A DNA stretch of 6,066 nt from JAAYYM01 sp964483395. GTDB taxonomy: Bacteria; Bacillota; Clostridia; Lachnospirales; Lachnospiraceae. Where the stretch lies: positions 1-6,066 of the forward strand of contig CAZABT010000140.1 in assembly GCA_964483395.1 (NCBI GenBank), given 5' to 3'. The translations under genes were made by a program, and so were the position numbers. Shown here piece after piece: positions 1 to 5,792 of the stretch. The notes beneath the pieces were generated by a model that made no database searches, was not told the origin of the DNA, and worked only from the letters and a program-made list of their open reading frames with translations. Every line of letters begins with the position of its first letter. Within the stretch, counting starts at the first letter, position 1.

Positions 1-2
1 GA

Positions 3-149
3 CAGGCAACATATCAGGCTAACCTTGCAGCATTCAATGCATCACAGGCAGCAGTTAAGTCTACAGCAGCAGCTAATCAGGCACAGAGAGATGCTCTGTA
101 TCAGGAATTAAAAGCAAAATTAGTTGCAGCAGGAATTTTTGTTAAGTAA
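3..149 (+). CDS. C-terminal end of an unidentified Ala/Gln-rich protein (5' end outside window)
   Basis: An open frame enters from the left edge and stops at TAA 147-149, giving 48 visible residues that end in AAGIFVK. The segment is very rich in Ala (about one third) and Gln, with scattered Lys, Arg and Glu and no Pro, and its only Gly is near the end. This points to a long amphipathic helix or coiled coil of an extracytoplasmic or structural protein. A terminator follows 11 bases after the stop, which supports this being a real gene end. I do not recognise the family: low-complexity helices of this kind occur at the ends of many unrelated proteins, so no function is assigned. It is separated from gdpP by a terminator and a new promoter, so it is probably not part of that operon. 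Confidence 0.6.
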   Translation, partial: QATYQANLAAFNASQAAVKSTAAANQAQRDALYQELKAKLVAAGIFVK

Positions 150-160
150 TTAATTTTCTA

Positions 161-188
161 AAAAAGACCGAGTAATCGGTCTTTTTTT
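161..188 (+). terminator. Rho-independent terminator after the Ala/Gln-rich gene
   Basis: A perfect 10-bp stem (161-170 with 177-186) has a 6-base loop AGTAAT. The GACCG/CGGTC core is flanked by A5 on the left and runs into a T-tract ending at 188. Because both flanks are A/T tracts, the structure could also stop transcription arriving from the other strand, although no minus-strand gene is seen here. Confidence 0.9.
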
Positions 189-246
189 GTTCCAAAGAAA
201 CCATGGAACAGTTCCTTGCCTCTTGCGGCAGAGATGGTTTGCGGAC

Positions 247-275
247 TTGTTAATAGAGGGATTTGGTGTTATAAT
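247..275 (+). promoter_or_regulatory. Sigma-70/SigA-type promoter of the gdpP-rplI-dnaB operon
   Basis: The -35 hexamer TTGTTA (247-252, 4 of 6 consensus) and the -10 hexamer TATAAT (270-275, perfect) are 17 bases apart. A TG dinucleotide at 267-268 makes the -10 an extended type (TGTTATAAT). The start of transcription is expected near 282, leaving a leader of about 24 bases before the gdpP ATG. It lies downstream of the terminator at 161-188, so the operon has its own promoter. Confidence 0.78.
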
Positions 276-305
276 CGTAATAGACGTTTGTTTTAGGGAG
301 CATAT

Positions 306-2348
306 ATGAGCAGAAGAGTAAGATTTACAGGACAATTAAATTCATACATACAGTGGCCGATTTGGTTGAGTCTGCTGATGGTAGCTGTGAATGCATATAT
401 TTACTTTGTTGATCTGAAAGCGGGAGCGATACTGACCATTTTCACACTTCTGTTTTTGTCAGTCTCTCTATTCCTTTACTTTAAGAATCGCAATCTGGTA
501 CTGAATGAACTGATCAGCTTTGCAACACAATATGGGCAGGTGCAGAGACAGCTTCTTCGTGCATTGGAGATACCCTATGCTTTGCTGGATGAGAGCGGTA
601 AAATTATATGGACCAATGAAGCCTTTGAAAGTAAGCTGCATATTAAGAAGGGCTATCGTAAATCCATTACCTCGCTGCTGCCGGAACTGCAAAGGGATGA
701 TTTGCCGACTAAGGATTTTGAAACAGAAACCTATATGGTACATGAAGAACGTGATTACAGGATTAGCATGCGCAAGGTATCCATGAAGGATATGATGGAC
801 AGCAAGGTGGTTGATACATTTGACTATGACAGCTATCTGATTGCGCTTTTTATGTTTGATGAGACGGAAATCAACCAGTATGCACGTAAAAATGATGAAC
901 AGAGACTTGCAACGGGTTTGATCTATATTGATAATTATGATGAAGCACTAGAAAGTGTGGAAGAGGTCAGACGCTCTTTGCTTGTTGCATTGATTGACAG
1001 AAAAATAAATAAATATTTTTCCGGTATTGACGGTATTGTCAAGAAGCTGGAGAAGGATAAGTATTTGCTTGTTGTGCAGAAGAAGTGGTTAGAAGAATTG
1101 CGTGAGAATCGTTTTGAATTGTTAGAGGATGTCAAGACAGTAAACATTGGAAATGAAATGGCTGTTACGCTGAGTATAGGAATCGGTCTTGATGCCGACA
1201 CCTATCTGCAGAATTATGATTATGCAAGAAATGCAATTGATTTGGCTTTGGGACGCGGCGGTGATCAGGCAGTCATTAAGACACCGGATGATATCACATA
1301 TTTTGGCGGCAAGAGTCAAAAGGTTGAGAAGAATACGCGTGTTAAGGCAAGGGTAAAGGCACATGCTCTCAAGGAAATCATTGAGAGCAAGGACAAGATT
1401 ATTGTCATGGGACACAAGATCATAGATGTCGATGCTTTTGGCGCTGCAATCGGAGTTTTCCGTGCTGCAAAAACTTTTGGGAAAAAGGCACATATTGTCG
1501 TAAACGAGGTTACCACTTCGATCAAACCGTTGATGGAGAGTCTGCTTGATACGACGGAATATGAAGAAGACTTGTTTGTGAACAATAATCATGCCATGGA
1601 ATTGGTAGATGAAAATACGGTTTTAATCGTGGTTGATGTAAATAAACCAAGTTATACAGAATGTAAAGAGCTGATTGACCTTAGTTCCTCCATTGTTGTT
1701 TTGGATCATCACAGACAAAGTACAGAAAAGATAGAGAATGCAACGCTGTCCTATATTGAACCGTATGCATCTTCCGCTTCCGAAATGATAGCGGAAATAC
1801 TCCAGTACATCAGTGATGATGTGAAGCTGAGACCGATAGAGGCGGACTGTATTTATTCTGGTATTATGATTGATACGAATAACTTTATGACCAAAACCGG
1901 TGTGCGTACCTTTGAGGCTGCGGCATATCTTCGGAGAAATGGAGCGGATGTGACAAGAGTCCGCAAATTATTCAGAGATGATGTGGTAGAATACAAGGCG
2001 AGAGCTGAGGCCGTACGCCATGCTGAGGTATATAGAAATGCTTTTGCAATTTCAAAATTCGCAAGTGAAGGAATAGAAAGCCCTACCATCGTAGGAGCAC
2101 AGGCAGCAAATGAATTACTGAATATCAATGGAATCAAGGCTTCCTTTGTCTTGACGGAGTACAATGGAAAGGTATATATCAGTGCCCGCTCCATTGATGA
2201 GGTCAATGTACAGATCATCATGGAGAAGCTTGGAGGCGGTGGGCATATGAGTATTGCCGGAGCACAGCTTCCCGGTATGTCTCTTGATGAAGTCAATAAA
2301 ATGTTAACAGATACAATAGATGAAATGCTGAAAGAGGGAGAAATATAA
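306..2348 (+). CDS. gdpP: GdpP-type cyclic-di-AMP phosphodiesterase (membrane DHH-DHHA1 protein)
   Basis: This 680-residue protein has the full GdpP/YybT architecture, near the family's usual length of about 650-680. Two membrane segments lie at about 17-35 and 39-59. A PAS domain starts near residue 86. A degenerate GGDEF domain spans about 200-310, with KDKYL at 250-254 where the GGDEF motif would be. The DHH phosphoesterase domain has the HxxxDxD set H370, D374 and D376, then D444, D467-H468-H469 and D523. The DHHA1 domain carries GGGGH at 643-647. All expected Mn-binding residues are present, so it should be active. Family knowledge: it hydrolyses c-di-AMP to pApA at the membrane, affecting osmotic balance and cell-wall stress; the PAS domain can bind heme in characterised homologues. 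The ATG at 306 follows AGGGAG at 295-300. The stop overlaps the rplI start by one base, implying coupled translation. Confidence 0.95.
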   Translation: MSRRVRFTGQLNSYIQWPIWLSLLMVAVNAYIYFVDLKAGAILTIFTLLFLSVSLFLYFKNRNLVLNELISFATQYGQVQRQLLRALEIPYALLDESGKIIWTNEAFESKLHIKKGYRKSITSLLPELQRDDLPTKDFETETYMVHEERDYRISMRKVSMKDMMDSKVVDTFDYDSYLIALFMFDETEINQYARKNDEQRLATGLIYIDNYDEALESVEEVRRSLLVALIDRKINKYFSGIDGIVKKLEKDKYLLVVQKKWLEELRENRFELLEDVKTVNIGNEMAVTLSIGIGLDADTYLQNYDYARNAIDLALGRGGDQAVIKTPDDITYFGGKSQKVEKNTRVKARVKAHALKEIIESKDKIIVMGHKIIDVDAFGAAIGVFRAAKTFGKKAHIVVNEVTTSIKPLMESLLDTTEYEEDLFVNNNHAMELVDENTVLIVVDVNKPSYTECKELIDLSSSIVVLDHHRQSTEKIENATLSYIEPYASSASEMIAEILQYISDDVKLRPIEADCIYSGIMIDTNNFMTKTGVRTFEAAAYLRRNGADVTRVRKLFRDDVVEYKARAEAVRHAEVYRNAFAISKFASEGIESPTIVGAQAANELLNINGIKASFVLTEYNGKVYISARSIDEVNVQIIMEKLGGGGHMSIAGAQLPGMSLDEVNKMLTDTIDEMLKEGEI

Positions 2349-2794
2349 TGCAGGTGATTTTATTACAGGATGTCAAGGCACTTGGAAAAAAGGGAGAAAT
2401 CGTATCCGTTAACGATGGATATGCAAAGAATTTTATATTACCGAAAAAGCTGGGTCTTGAAGCGACAACGAAAAATCTCAATGATCTGAAGCTGCAAAAG
2501 GCAAACAGTGAGAAGGTTGCAGAGGAGCAGTACGAGGCTGCAAAAGAGTTTGCTAAGGTAATCGAGTCCAAGGAAGTTATTGTGAAGATGAAGGCTGGTG
2601 AGGGCGGTAAGGTATTCGGTTCCGTATCTACAAAGGAAATTGCGAAGGAAGCCTTAGAGCAGCACATGCTTGATATTGACAAAAAGAAAATGCAGCTTGC
2701 AGAGCCGATTAAGAGTTTCGGAATGCATGTTGTACCGGTTAAGCTGCATCAGAAGGTGACAGCAGAGCTTAATGTCAAAGTACAAGAGTTATAG
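2348..2794 (+). CDS. rplI: 50S ribosomal protein L9 (bL9)
   Basis: The 148-residue product has the standard bL9 length. It carries the N-terminal bL9 signature (residues about 13-40: GKKGEIVSVNDGYAKN followed by FILPKKLG). A charged connecting helix follows (about 41-75), then a C-terminal domain containing GGKVFGSVS and ending ELNVKVQEL. bL9 binds 23S rRNA through its N-domain at the base of the L1 stalk and reaches out from the ribosome, influencing frame maintenance. The start ATG at 2348 overlaps the gdpP stop by one base, and its ribosome site AGGGAG (2335-2340) sits inside the end of gdpP. The gene lies between gdpP and dnaB, as in Bacillus and many clostridia. Nothing about it is unusual. 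Confidence 0.97.
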   Translation: MQVILLQDVKALGKKGEIVSVNDGYAKNFILPKKLGLEATTKNLNDLKLQKANSEKVAEEQYEAAKEFAKVIESKEVIVKMKAGEGGKVFGSVSTKEIAKEALEQHMLDIDKKKMQLAEPIKSFGMHVVPVKLHQKVTAELNVKVQEL

Positions 2795-2823
2795 GATAAA
2801 GTCCGTTCAAGGGGGACATCCGT

Positions 2824-4155
2824 ATGGATGAAGCACTGATTAAGAGAATACTGCCGCATAGCCTTGAGGCTGAACAGTCCGTAATAGGCTCTATGCTGAT
2901 GGATAAAGAAGCGATTTTGGTAGCATCCGAGACATTGCACCCGGATGATTTTTATGGTAAGCAATATGGCATTTTGTTTGAGGCTATGGTGGAATTGTAT
3001 AATGAGGGAAAGGCAGTTGATCTGGTTACCTTACAAAATCGTTTGAAGGAAAAGGATGCGCCTCCTGAAATCAGTTCCATGGAGTATGTCAGGGATTTAG
3101 TTACGGCAGTACCGACTTCTGCCAATATAAAATATTATGCAAATATTGTTGCCGAAAAAGCTTTGCTTCGCAGATTGATCAGAATCAACGAAGACATTGC
3201 AAATGCATGTTATGCCGGTAAGGAAACAACAGAATTTATTCTTGAGGATACAGAGAAGCGTATCTTTGATGTCGTGCAAAGGCGTAATACAGGTGATTTT
3301 GTTCCAATTAGCGAAGTAGTTATGAATGCGTTGGAAAAGATTAATATTGCATCACAGACCAAGGGTAATGTTACTGGTATAGCAACAGGGTTCATTGACC
3401 TGGATTACAAGACTGCAGGCCTGCAGCCCTCAGATTTGGTACTGATTGCTGCGAGACCTTCCATGGGAAAGACGGCCTTTGTTTTGAATATTGCGCAGTA
3501 TGTATGCTTTAAATTAGGCGTTTCTGCGGCGATTTTCAGCTTGGAGATGTCTAAGGAACAGTTGGTGAATCGACTGCTTTCCTTGGAATCCAGAGTCAAT
3601 TCACAGGCCATACGAACCGGTAATATGACGGACTCCGATTGGGACAGTATTGTTACAGGCGCAGGAATTGTAGGAAATTCTAAACTCGTCATTGATGATA
3701 CGCCCGGTATTTCAATTTCAGAATTGCGTTCCAAATGTAGAAAGTATAAGCTGGAGCATGGATTGCAGCTGGTAATCATTGATTACCTGCAGTTGATGTC
3801 GGGCAGCGGACATACAGATTCGAGACAGCAGGAAATATCGGATATTTCACGATCGCTGAAGTCATTGGCGAGAGAGCTGCATGTCCCCATTGTGGCATTG
3901 TCACAGCTGTCGCGTGCGGTAGAGCAGCGGCCTGATCACAGACCTATGCTGTCTGACTTGCGTGAATCAGGAGCGATTGAGCAGGATGCCGATGTAGTCA
4001 TGTTTCTCTATCGTGATGATTACTATAATCATGATACTGAGAAAAAAGGAATTGCAGAGGTTATCATTGCAAAACAAAGAAATGGCCCGATTGGAACCGT
4101 AGAGCTTGCATGGCTAGCTGATTACACGAAGTTTGCTAATTTGGATTTAAAATAG
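2824..4155 (+). CDS. dnaB: Replicative DNA helicase DnaB (DnaC of Bacillus nomenclature)
   Basis: The 443-residue product is a full-length bacterial replicative helicase with no intein. The N-terminal primase-interacting domain (about 1-105) opens with LPHSLEAEQSVIGSML. A linker of about 105-180 leads to the RecA-like ATPase domain. There Walker A is ARPSMGKT (210-217), the catalytic glutamate is E241 in SLEMS, and Walker B is LVIIDYLQL with D320. SQLSRAVEQR (360-369) and the LRESGAIEQDAD segment (starting at L379) follow, then FLYRDDYYNHD. As a homohexamer it unwinds DNA 5' to 3' ahead of the replication fork and recruits primase. A ribosome site AAGGGGGA (2809-2816) lies 7 bases before the ATG. 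It is the last gene of the operon, 29 bases after rplI with no terminator between, and is followed by a strong terminator. Confidence 0.97.
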   Translation: MDEALIKRILPHSLEAEQSVIGSMLMDKEAILVASETLHPDDFYGKQYGILFEAMVELYNEGKAVDLVTLQNRLKEKDAPPEISSMEYVRDLVTAVPTSANIKYYANIVAEKALLRRLIRINEDIANACYAGKETTEFILEDTEKRIFDVVQRRNTGDFVPISEVVMNALEKINIASQTKGNVTGIATGFIDLDYKTAGLQPSDLVLIAARPSMGKTAFVLNIAQYVCFKLGVSAAIFSLEMSKEQLVNRLLSLESRVNSQAIRTGNMTDSDWDSIVTGAGIVGNSKLVIDDTPGISISELRSKCRKYKLEHGLQLVIIDYLQLMSGSGHTDSRQQEISDISRSLKSLARELHVPIVALSQLSRAVEQRPDHRPMLSDLRESGAIEQDADVVMFLYRDDYYNHDTEKKGIAEVIIAKQRNGPIGTVELAWLADYTKFANLDLK

Positions 4156-4165
4156 AATTGACACG

Positions 4166-4203
4166 AAAGAGGACAAGTTGAAGGGAACTTGTTCTCTTTT
4201 TTT
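4166..4203 (+). terminator. Strong intrinsic terminator of the gdpP-rplI-dnaB operon
   Basis: A 14-bp stem (4166-4179 with 4186-4199) has a 6-base loop GAAGGG and runs into a T-tract ending at 4203. The one imperfect position is a G-U pair in plus-strand RNA, but would be a C-A mismatch in the opposite RNA, which supports plus-strand function. It starts 10 bases after the dnaB stop. The merR ribosome site begins at the very next base. Confidence 0.92.
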
Positions 4204-4221
4204 GAAGGGAGATAAGCAATT

Positions 4222-4596
4222 ATGGAGACGAACAGATATATGATATCTGATGCGGCCAGACAAGTGGATGTAGAGGCTCATGTACTTAGATACTGGGAGG
4301 AGGAGCTGGAGATGGATATTCCACGTAATGAAATGGGACACCGATATTATACAGAAGAGGATATTCTGCGCCTTCGCAGGGTACACGAAATGAAGGAAAA
4401 TGGATATGGGCTTAAAGCAATTAAAATGGTGCTGCACAATCAAGAAAAAATGAATCCGGAAAATCTGAGGCAGCCGGACAGACATATGGATTGTCTGCTG
4501 CGTGAGAAGGAGGAGCATGACGAAGAACATTTTCAGAGGTTTGATGAATTGCTGAGAATGAAACAGAAGAAAAAAAGAAGACTATGTCGTAAATAG
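4222..4596 (+). CDS. Short MerR-family helix-turn-helix regulator
   Basis: This 124-residue protein has an N-terminal MerR-type winged helix-turn-helix (about 6-72). It includes ISDAARQVDVEAHVLRYWEEE and GHRYYTEEDILRLRRVHEMKENGYGLKAI, broken here at residue 38. The RYW..E and G-RYYTEEDI elements are diagnostic. Residues about 73-111 are highly charged and probably helical or coiled coil. The end (112-124) is a Lys/Arg-rich tail. No metal-binding cysteine set or drug-binding domain is present, so the ligand and target are unknown. It resembles clostridial MerR/RacA-like proteins, which as I recall are often longer with a similar basic end, so the middle may be reduced; this is inference. GAAGGGAG (4204-4211) lies 10 bases before the ATG and directly behind a terminator. 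No promoter is seen in the 18-base gap. Its last codons overlap the convergent ferredoxin terminator. Confidence 0.85.
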   Translation: METNRYMISDAARQVDVEAHVLRYWEEELEMDIPRNEMGHRYYTEEDILRLRRVHEMKENGYGLKAIKMVLHNQEKMNPENLRQPDRHMDCLLREKEEHDEEHFQRFDELLRMKQKKKRRLCRK

Positions 4597-4610
4597 CGAC
4601 ACAGTCTTCT
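4569..4610 (-). terminator. Intrinsic terminator of the ferredoxin gene, embedded in the 3' end of merR
   Basis: A 14-bp stem (4576-4589 with 4597-4610) has a 7-base loop (4590-4596). On the minus strand it is followed by seven T (complement of 4570-4576) and more pyrimidines. The single imperfect pair is G-U in minus-strand RNA but A-C in plus-strand RNA, and plus-strand sequence after the stem has no T-tract. It therefore acts mainly on minus-strand transcripts. It starts 13 bases after the ferredoxin stop. The same bases encode the last basic residues of the MerR protein, and its TAG stop lies in the loop. Confidence 0.88.
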
Positions 4611-4623
4611 GTCAGTCATAAAA

Positions 4624-4794
4624 TTATTCGGCAGAAATTGCACCGGTAGGGCAAATACCTGCGCAGGTTCCGCAGTCAATACATGTATCCGGATCGATTT
4701 CGAATTTGCCATCTCCATCAGAGATTGCACCAACCGGACATTCTCCTGAACATGAGCCACAGCTTACACAAGAGTCTGAAATTACATATGCCAT
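4624..4794 (-). CDS. Small 2[4Fe-4S] ferredoxin, clostridial type
   Basis: The 56-residue ferredoxin has two CxxCxxCxxxCP motifs: C9, C12, C15, C19-P20 and C38, C41, C44, C48-P49. In this fold each [4Fe-4S] cluster takes three cysteines from one motif and the fourth from the other. The length matches classic clostridial ferredoxins, which are cytoplasmic low-potential electron carriers for pyruvate oxidation, hydrogenase and radical-SAM enzymes. The start at 4794 (MAYVISDSCVSCGSC) is chosen because AGGAGG (complement of 4804-4809) lies 9 bases before it. The frame stays open 17 codons further, but that extension would cross the ribosome site and has no family resemblance. The gene lies downstream of pflA on the same strand, so it might supply the electron PflA needs, but it could equally serve general metabolism. 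A promoter candidate and a good terminator flank it. Confidence 0.95.
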   Translation of the reverse strand: MAYVISDSCVSCGSCSGECPVGAISDGDGKFEIDPDTCIDCGTCAGICPTGAISAE

Positions 4795-4848
4795 ATCAAA
4801 TATCCTCCTTAATTGTATGTTTGATAAAAAAATAACTATCTGCACTCT

Positions 4849-4877
4849 ATTCTAATATAAAGTGATAAAATATACAA
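4849..4877 (-). promoter_or_regulatory. Candidate promoter for the ferredoxin gene
   Basis: Reading the minus strand, TTGTAT (complement of 4872-4877, 3 of 6) and TAGAAT (complement of 4849-4854, 5 of 6) are 17 bases apart. They lie in AT-rich DNA just after the pflA stop, and the start would be near 4842. The -35 match is modest and the region is so AT-rich that chance matches are likely. Confidence 0.5.
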
Positions 4878-4891
4878 GTATTTTATACACT
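4861..4891 (-). other. AT-rich imperfect inverted repeat at the end of pflA (weak terminator candidate)
   Basis: AGTG-ATAAAATA (4861-4872) can pair with TATTTTAT-A-CACT (4879-4891) with one bulged base and a 6-base loop. On the minus strand the hairpin begins inside the last pflA codons and ends in AT-rich but not T-only sequence. It may slow or partly end pflA transcripts, but the stem is mostly A-T pairs. It overlaps the proposed ferredoxin promoter. Confidence 0.4.
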
Positions 4892-5662
4892 CTTTGCAGC
4901 CTTTTCAGCATCCTTTATTTCCCGGCGTCTGGCTTTGACTCCTTTGAGGATAACCTTCTTTTTTTCGATGGCAACATTTTTGTCCATGTCAGGCGTGTCG
5001 CCAAGAGGATAGTCAAGGCCGAGGTTTTCATATTTCAATTTGCCCATTGTGTGATAAGGAAGTACGTCTAAAGCCTTCAGATTTGATAATCCGCCAATAA
5101 AATAGCCGAGGTCATATAAATACTTATCATCATCTGTAATGCCCGGTACAACCACGTGGCGAATCCATATGGGGACCTTTTTTTCTTCTGTGTATTTTGC
5201 AAAGGCCAAAATACCGTCATTAGGCTGAGAGGTCAGCTCCTTGTGCTTCACAGGATCGATGTGTTTGATGTCAAGCATGATCAGATCGGTTACTTTCATA
5301 AGACGGTCACACTTTTTGACAAATTCAAGGTTGTCCGGTTTGAAGGCTATGCCGGAGGAATCAATACAGGTGTGAATATTATGCTGTTTCGCCTCTTCAA
5401 AAAGCTCCGTCAGAAAATCAATCTGCATAAGTGGTTCTCCACCGGTCACGGTAATACCGCCACCCTTATAAAAGCCTCTTTTTTTCTCAAAATCATCAAT
5501 GATTTCACTGACTTCCATTTCCTTGCCTCCGGTCATTGGCCAGGTATCCGGATTGTGGCAATATAAACAACGCATTGGGCAGCCCTGTACAAAGACAACA
5601 TAGCGTACACCGGGGCCGTCCACGGTTCCAAAGCTTTCGATTGAATGAATTCTACCTTTCAT
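4883..5662 (-). CDS. pflA: Pyruvate formate-lyase-activating enzyme (radical SAM glycyl-radical activase)
   Basis: The 259-residue product carries the radical-SAM triad C28, C32, C35 in QGCPMRCLYCHNPDTW, which binds the [4Fe-4S] cluster. It also has the SAM-binding TVTGGEPL (GGEP at 74-77). The N-terminal GRIHSIESFGTVDGPG and C-terminal LPYHTMGKLKYENLG are typical of PflA rather than other activases. E. coli PflA has 246 residues. It reductively cleaves S-adenosylmethionine and abstracts hydrogen from the active glycine of PFL or a PFL-like domain, in the anaerobic cytoplasm. I chose ATG 5662. The frame also permits GTG at 5671, but the ribosome site AAGGA (complement of 5673-5677) is only one base from that GTG and 10 bases from the ATG. 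The protein ends in a basic tail. The gene lies downstream of the stand-alone glycyl-radical domain, with a terminator and new promoter between them. Confidence 0.95.
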   Translation of the reverse strand: MKGRIHSIESFGTVDGPGVRYVVFVQGCPMRCLYCHNPDTWPMTGGKEMEVSEIIDDFEKKRGFYKGGGITVTGGEPLMQIDFLTELFEEAKQHNIHTCIDSSGIAFKPDNLEFVKKCDRLMKVTDLIMLDIKHIDPVKHKELTSQPNDGILAFAKYTEEKKVPIWIRHVVVPGITDDDKYLYDLGYFIGGLSNLKALDVLPYHTMGKLKYENLGLDYPLGDTPDMDKNVAIEKKKVILKGVKARRREIKDAEKAAKSV

Positions 5663-5708
5663 ACTCAGCACATCCTTTTTGTTTTTAGACTTTCAACAGT
5701 CCTTCATT

Positions 5709-5738
5709 AGTATACCCCAATTGTAGACAATATGTAAA
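5709..5738 (-). promoter_or_regulatory. Promoter of pflA
   Basis: On the minus strand, TTTACA (complement of 5733-5738, 5 of 6) and TATACT (complement of 5709-5714, 5 of 6) are 18 bases apart. Transcription would start near 5702, giving a leader of about 40 bases to the pflA ATG. It lies just after the upstream terminator, so pflA can be expressed independently of the glycyl-radical gene. The spacer holds a 12-base dyad, listed separately. Confidence 0.7.
5720..5731. promoter_or_regulatory. Possible operator: ATTGT-N2-ACAAT dyad inside the pflA promoter
   Basis: A perfect inverted repeat of 5-base arms around a 2-base centre (ATTGTAGACAAT) lies entirely in the -35/-10 spacer of the pflA promoter. 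A protein bound here would block RNA polymerase. It does not match the FNR/CRP (TTGAT-N4-ATCAA) or Rex (TTGTGAA-N4-TTCACAA) consensus well. The arms are short, so chance is possible. Confidence 0.3.
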
Positions 5739-5768
5739 GAAAAGCCCTCGACATATGCCGAAGGCTTT
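5736..5768 (-). terminator. Intrinsic terminator after the glycyl-radical domain gene
   Basis: A 10-bp stem (5741-5750 with 5759-5768) has an 8-base loop and on the minus strand is followed by TTTTCTTT (the first two T belong to the stem). The one imperfect pair is G-U in minus-strand RNA but C-A in plus-strand RNA, consistent with minus-strand use. It lies 24 bases after the gene's stop and just before the pflA promoter. Confidence 0.87.
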
Positions 5769-5792
5769 CTTCGTTCTAATCCATAATCAGGA

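Noticed and set aside
238..313. Riboswitch, such as a c-di-AMP ydaO type, in the gdpP leader
   Set aside because: The predicted leader is only about 24 bases, far too short for a riboswitch.
507..1235. GdpP GGDEF domain as an active diguanylate cyclase
   Set aside because: The GGDEF signature is replaced by KDKYL (residues 250-254), the usual degenerate form in GdpP proteins.
1122..1592. Minus-strand open frame of 156 codons inside gdpP
   Set aside because: It lies opposite well-conserved gdpP codons. Its predicted product is a low-complexity mix of Ile, Ser and Cys without recognisable motifs, and I see no sign that it is a separate gene.
2293..2682. Minus-strand open frame of 129 codons over rplI
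   Set aside because: It is a Ser/Phe-rich shadow of the Lys/Glu-rich rplI gene, with no domain.
4024..4029. Perfect TATAAT inside dnaB as a merR promoter -10
   Set aside because: No convincing -35 lies upstream, and the bases encode the family-conserved YYNHD stretch, so coding constraint explains the match.
4158..4163. Perfect TTGACA just after dnaB as a merR promoter -35
   Set aside because: No -10-like hexamer occurs 16-18 bases downstream; that position falls in the terminator loop (GAAGGG).
4795..4845. Seventeen-codon N-terminal extension of the ferredoxin
   Set aside because: It would be translated through the AGGAGG ribosome site, and its sequence resembles no ferredoxin N-terminus.
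5156..5566. Plus-strand open frame of 136 codons over pflA
   Set aside because: It is antisense to the catalytic core of pflA, which has all expected motifs, and has no independent support.
5663..5671. GTG at 5671 as the pflA start
   Set aside because: Only one base separates it from the AAGGA ribosome site, while the ATG at 5662 is correctly spaced and matches the usual PflA N-terminus.
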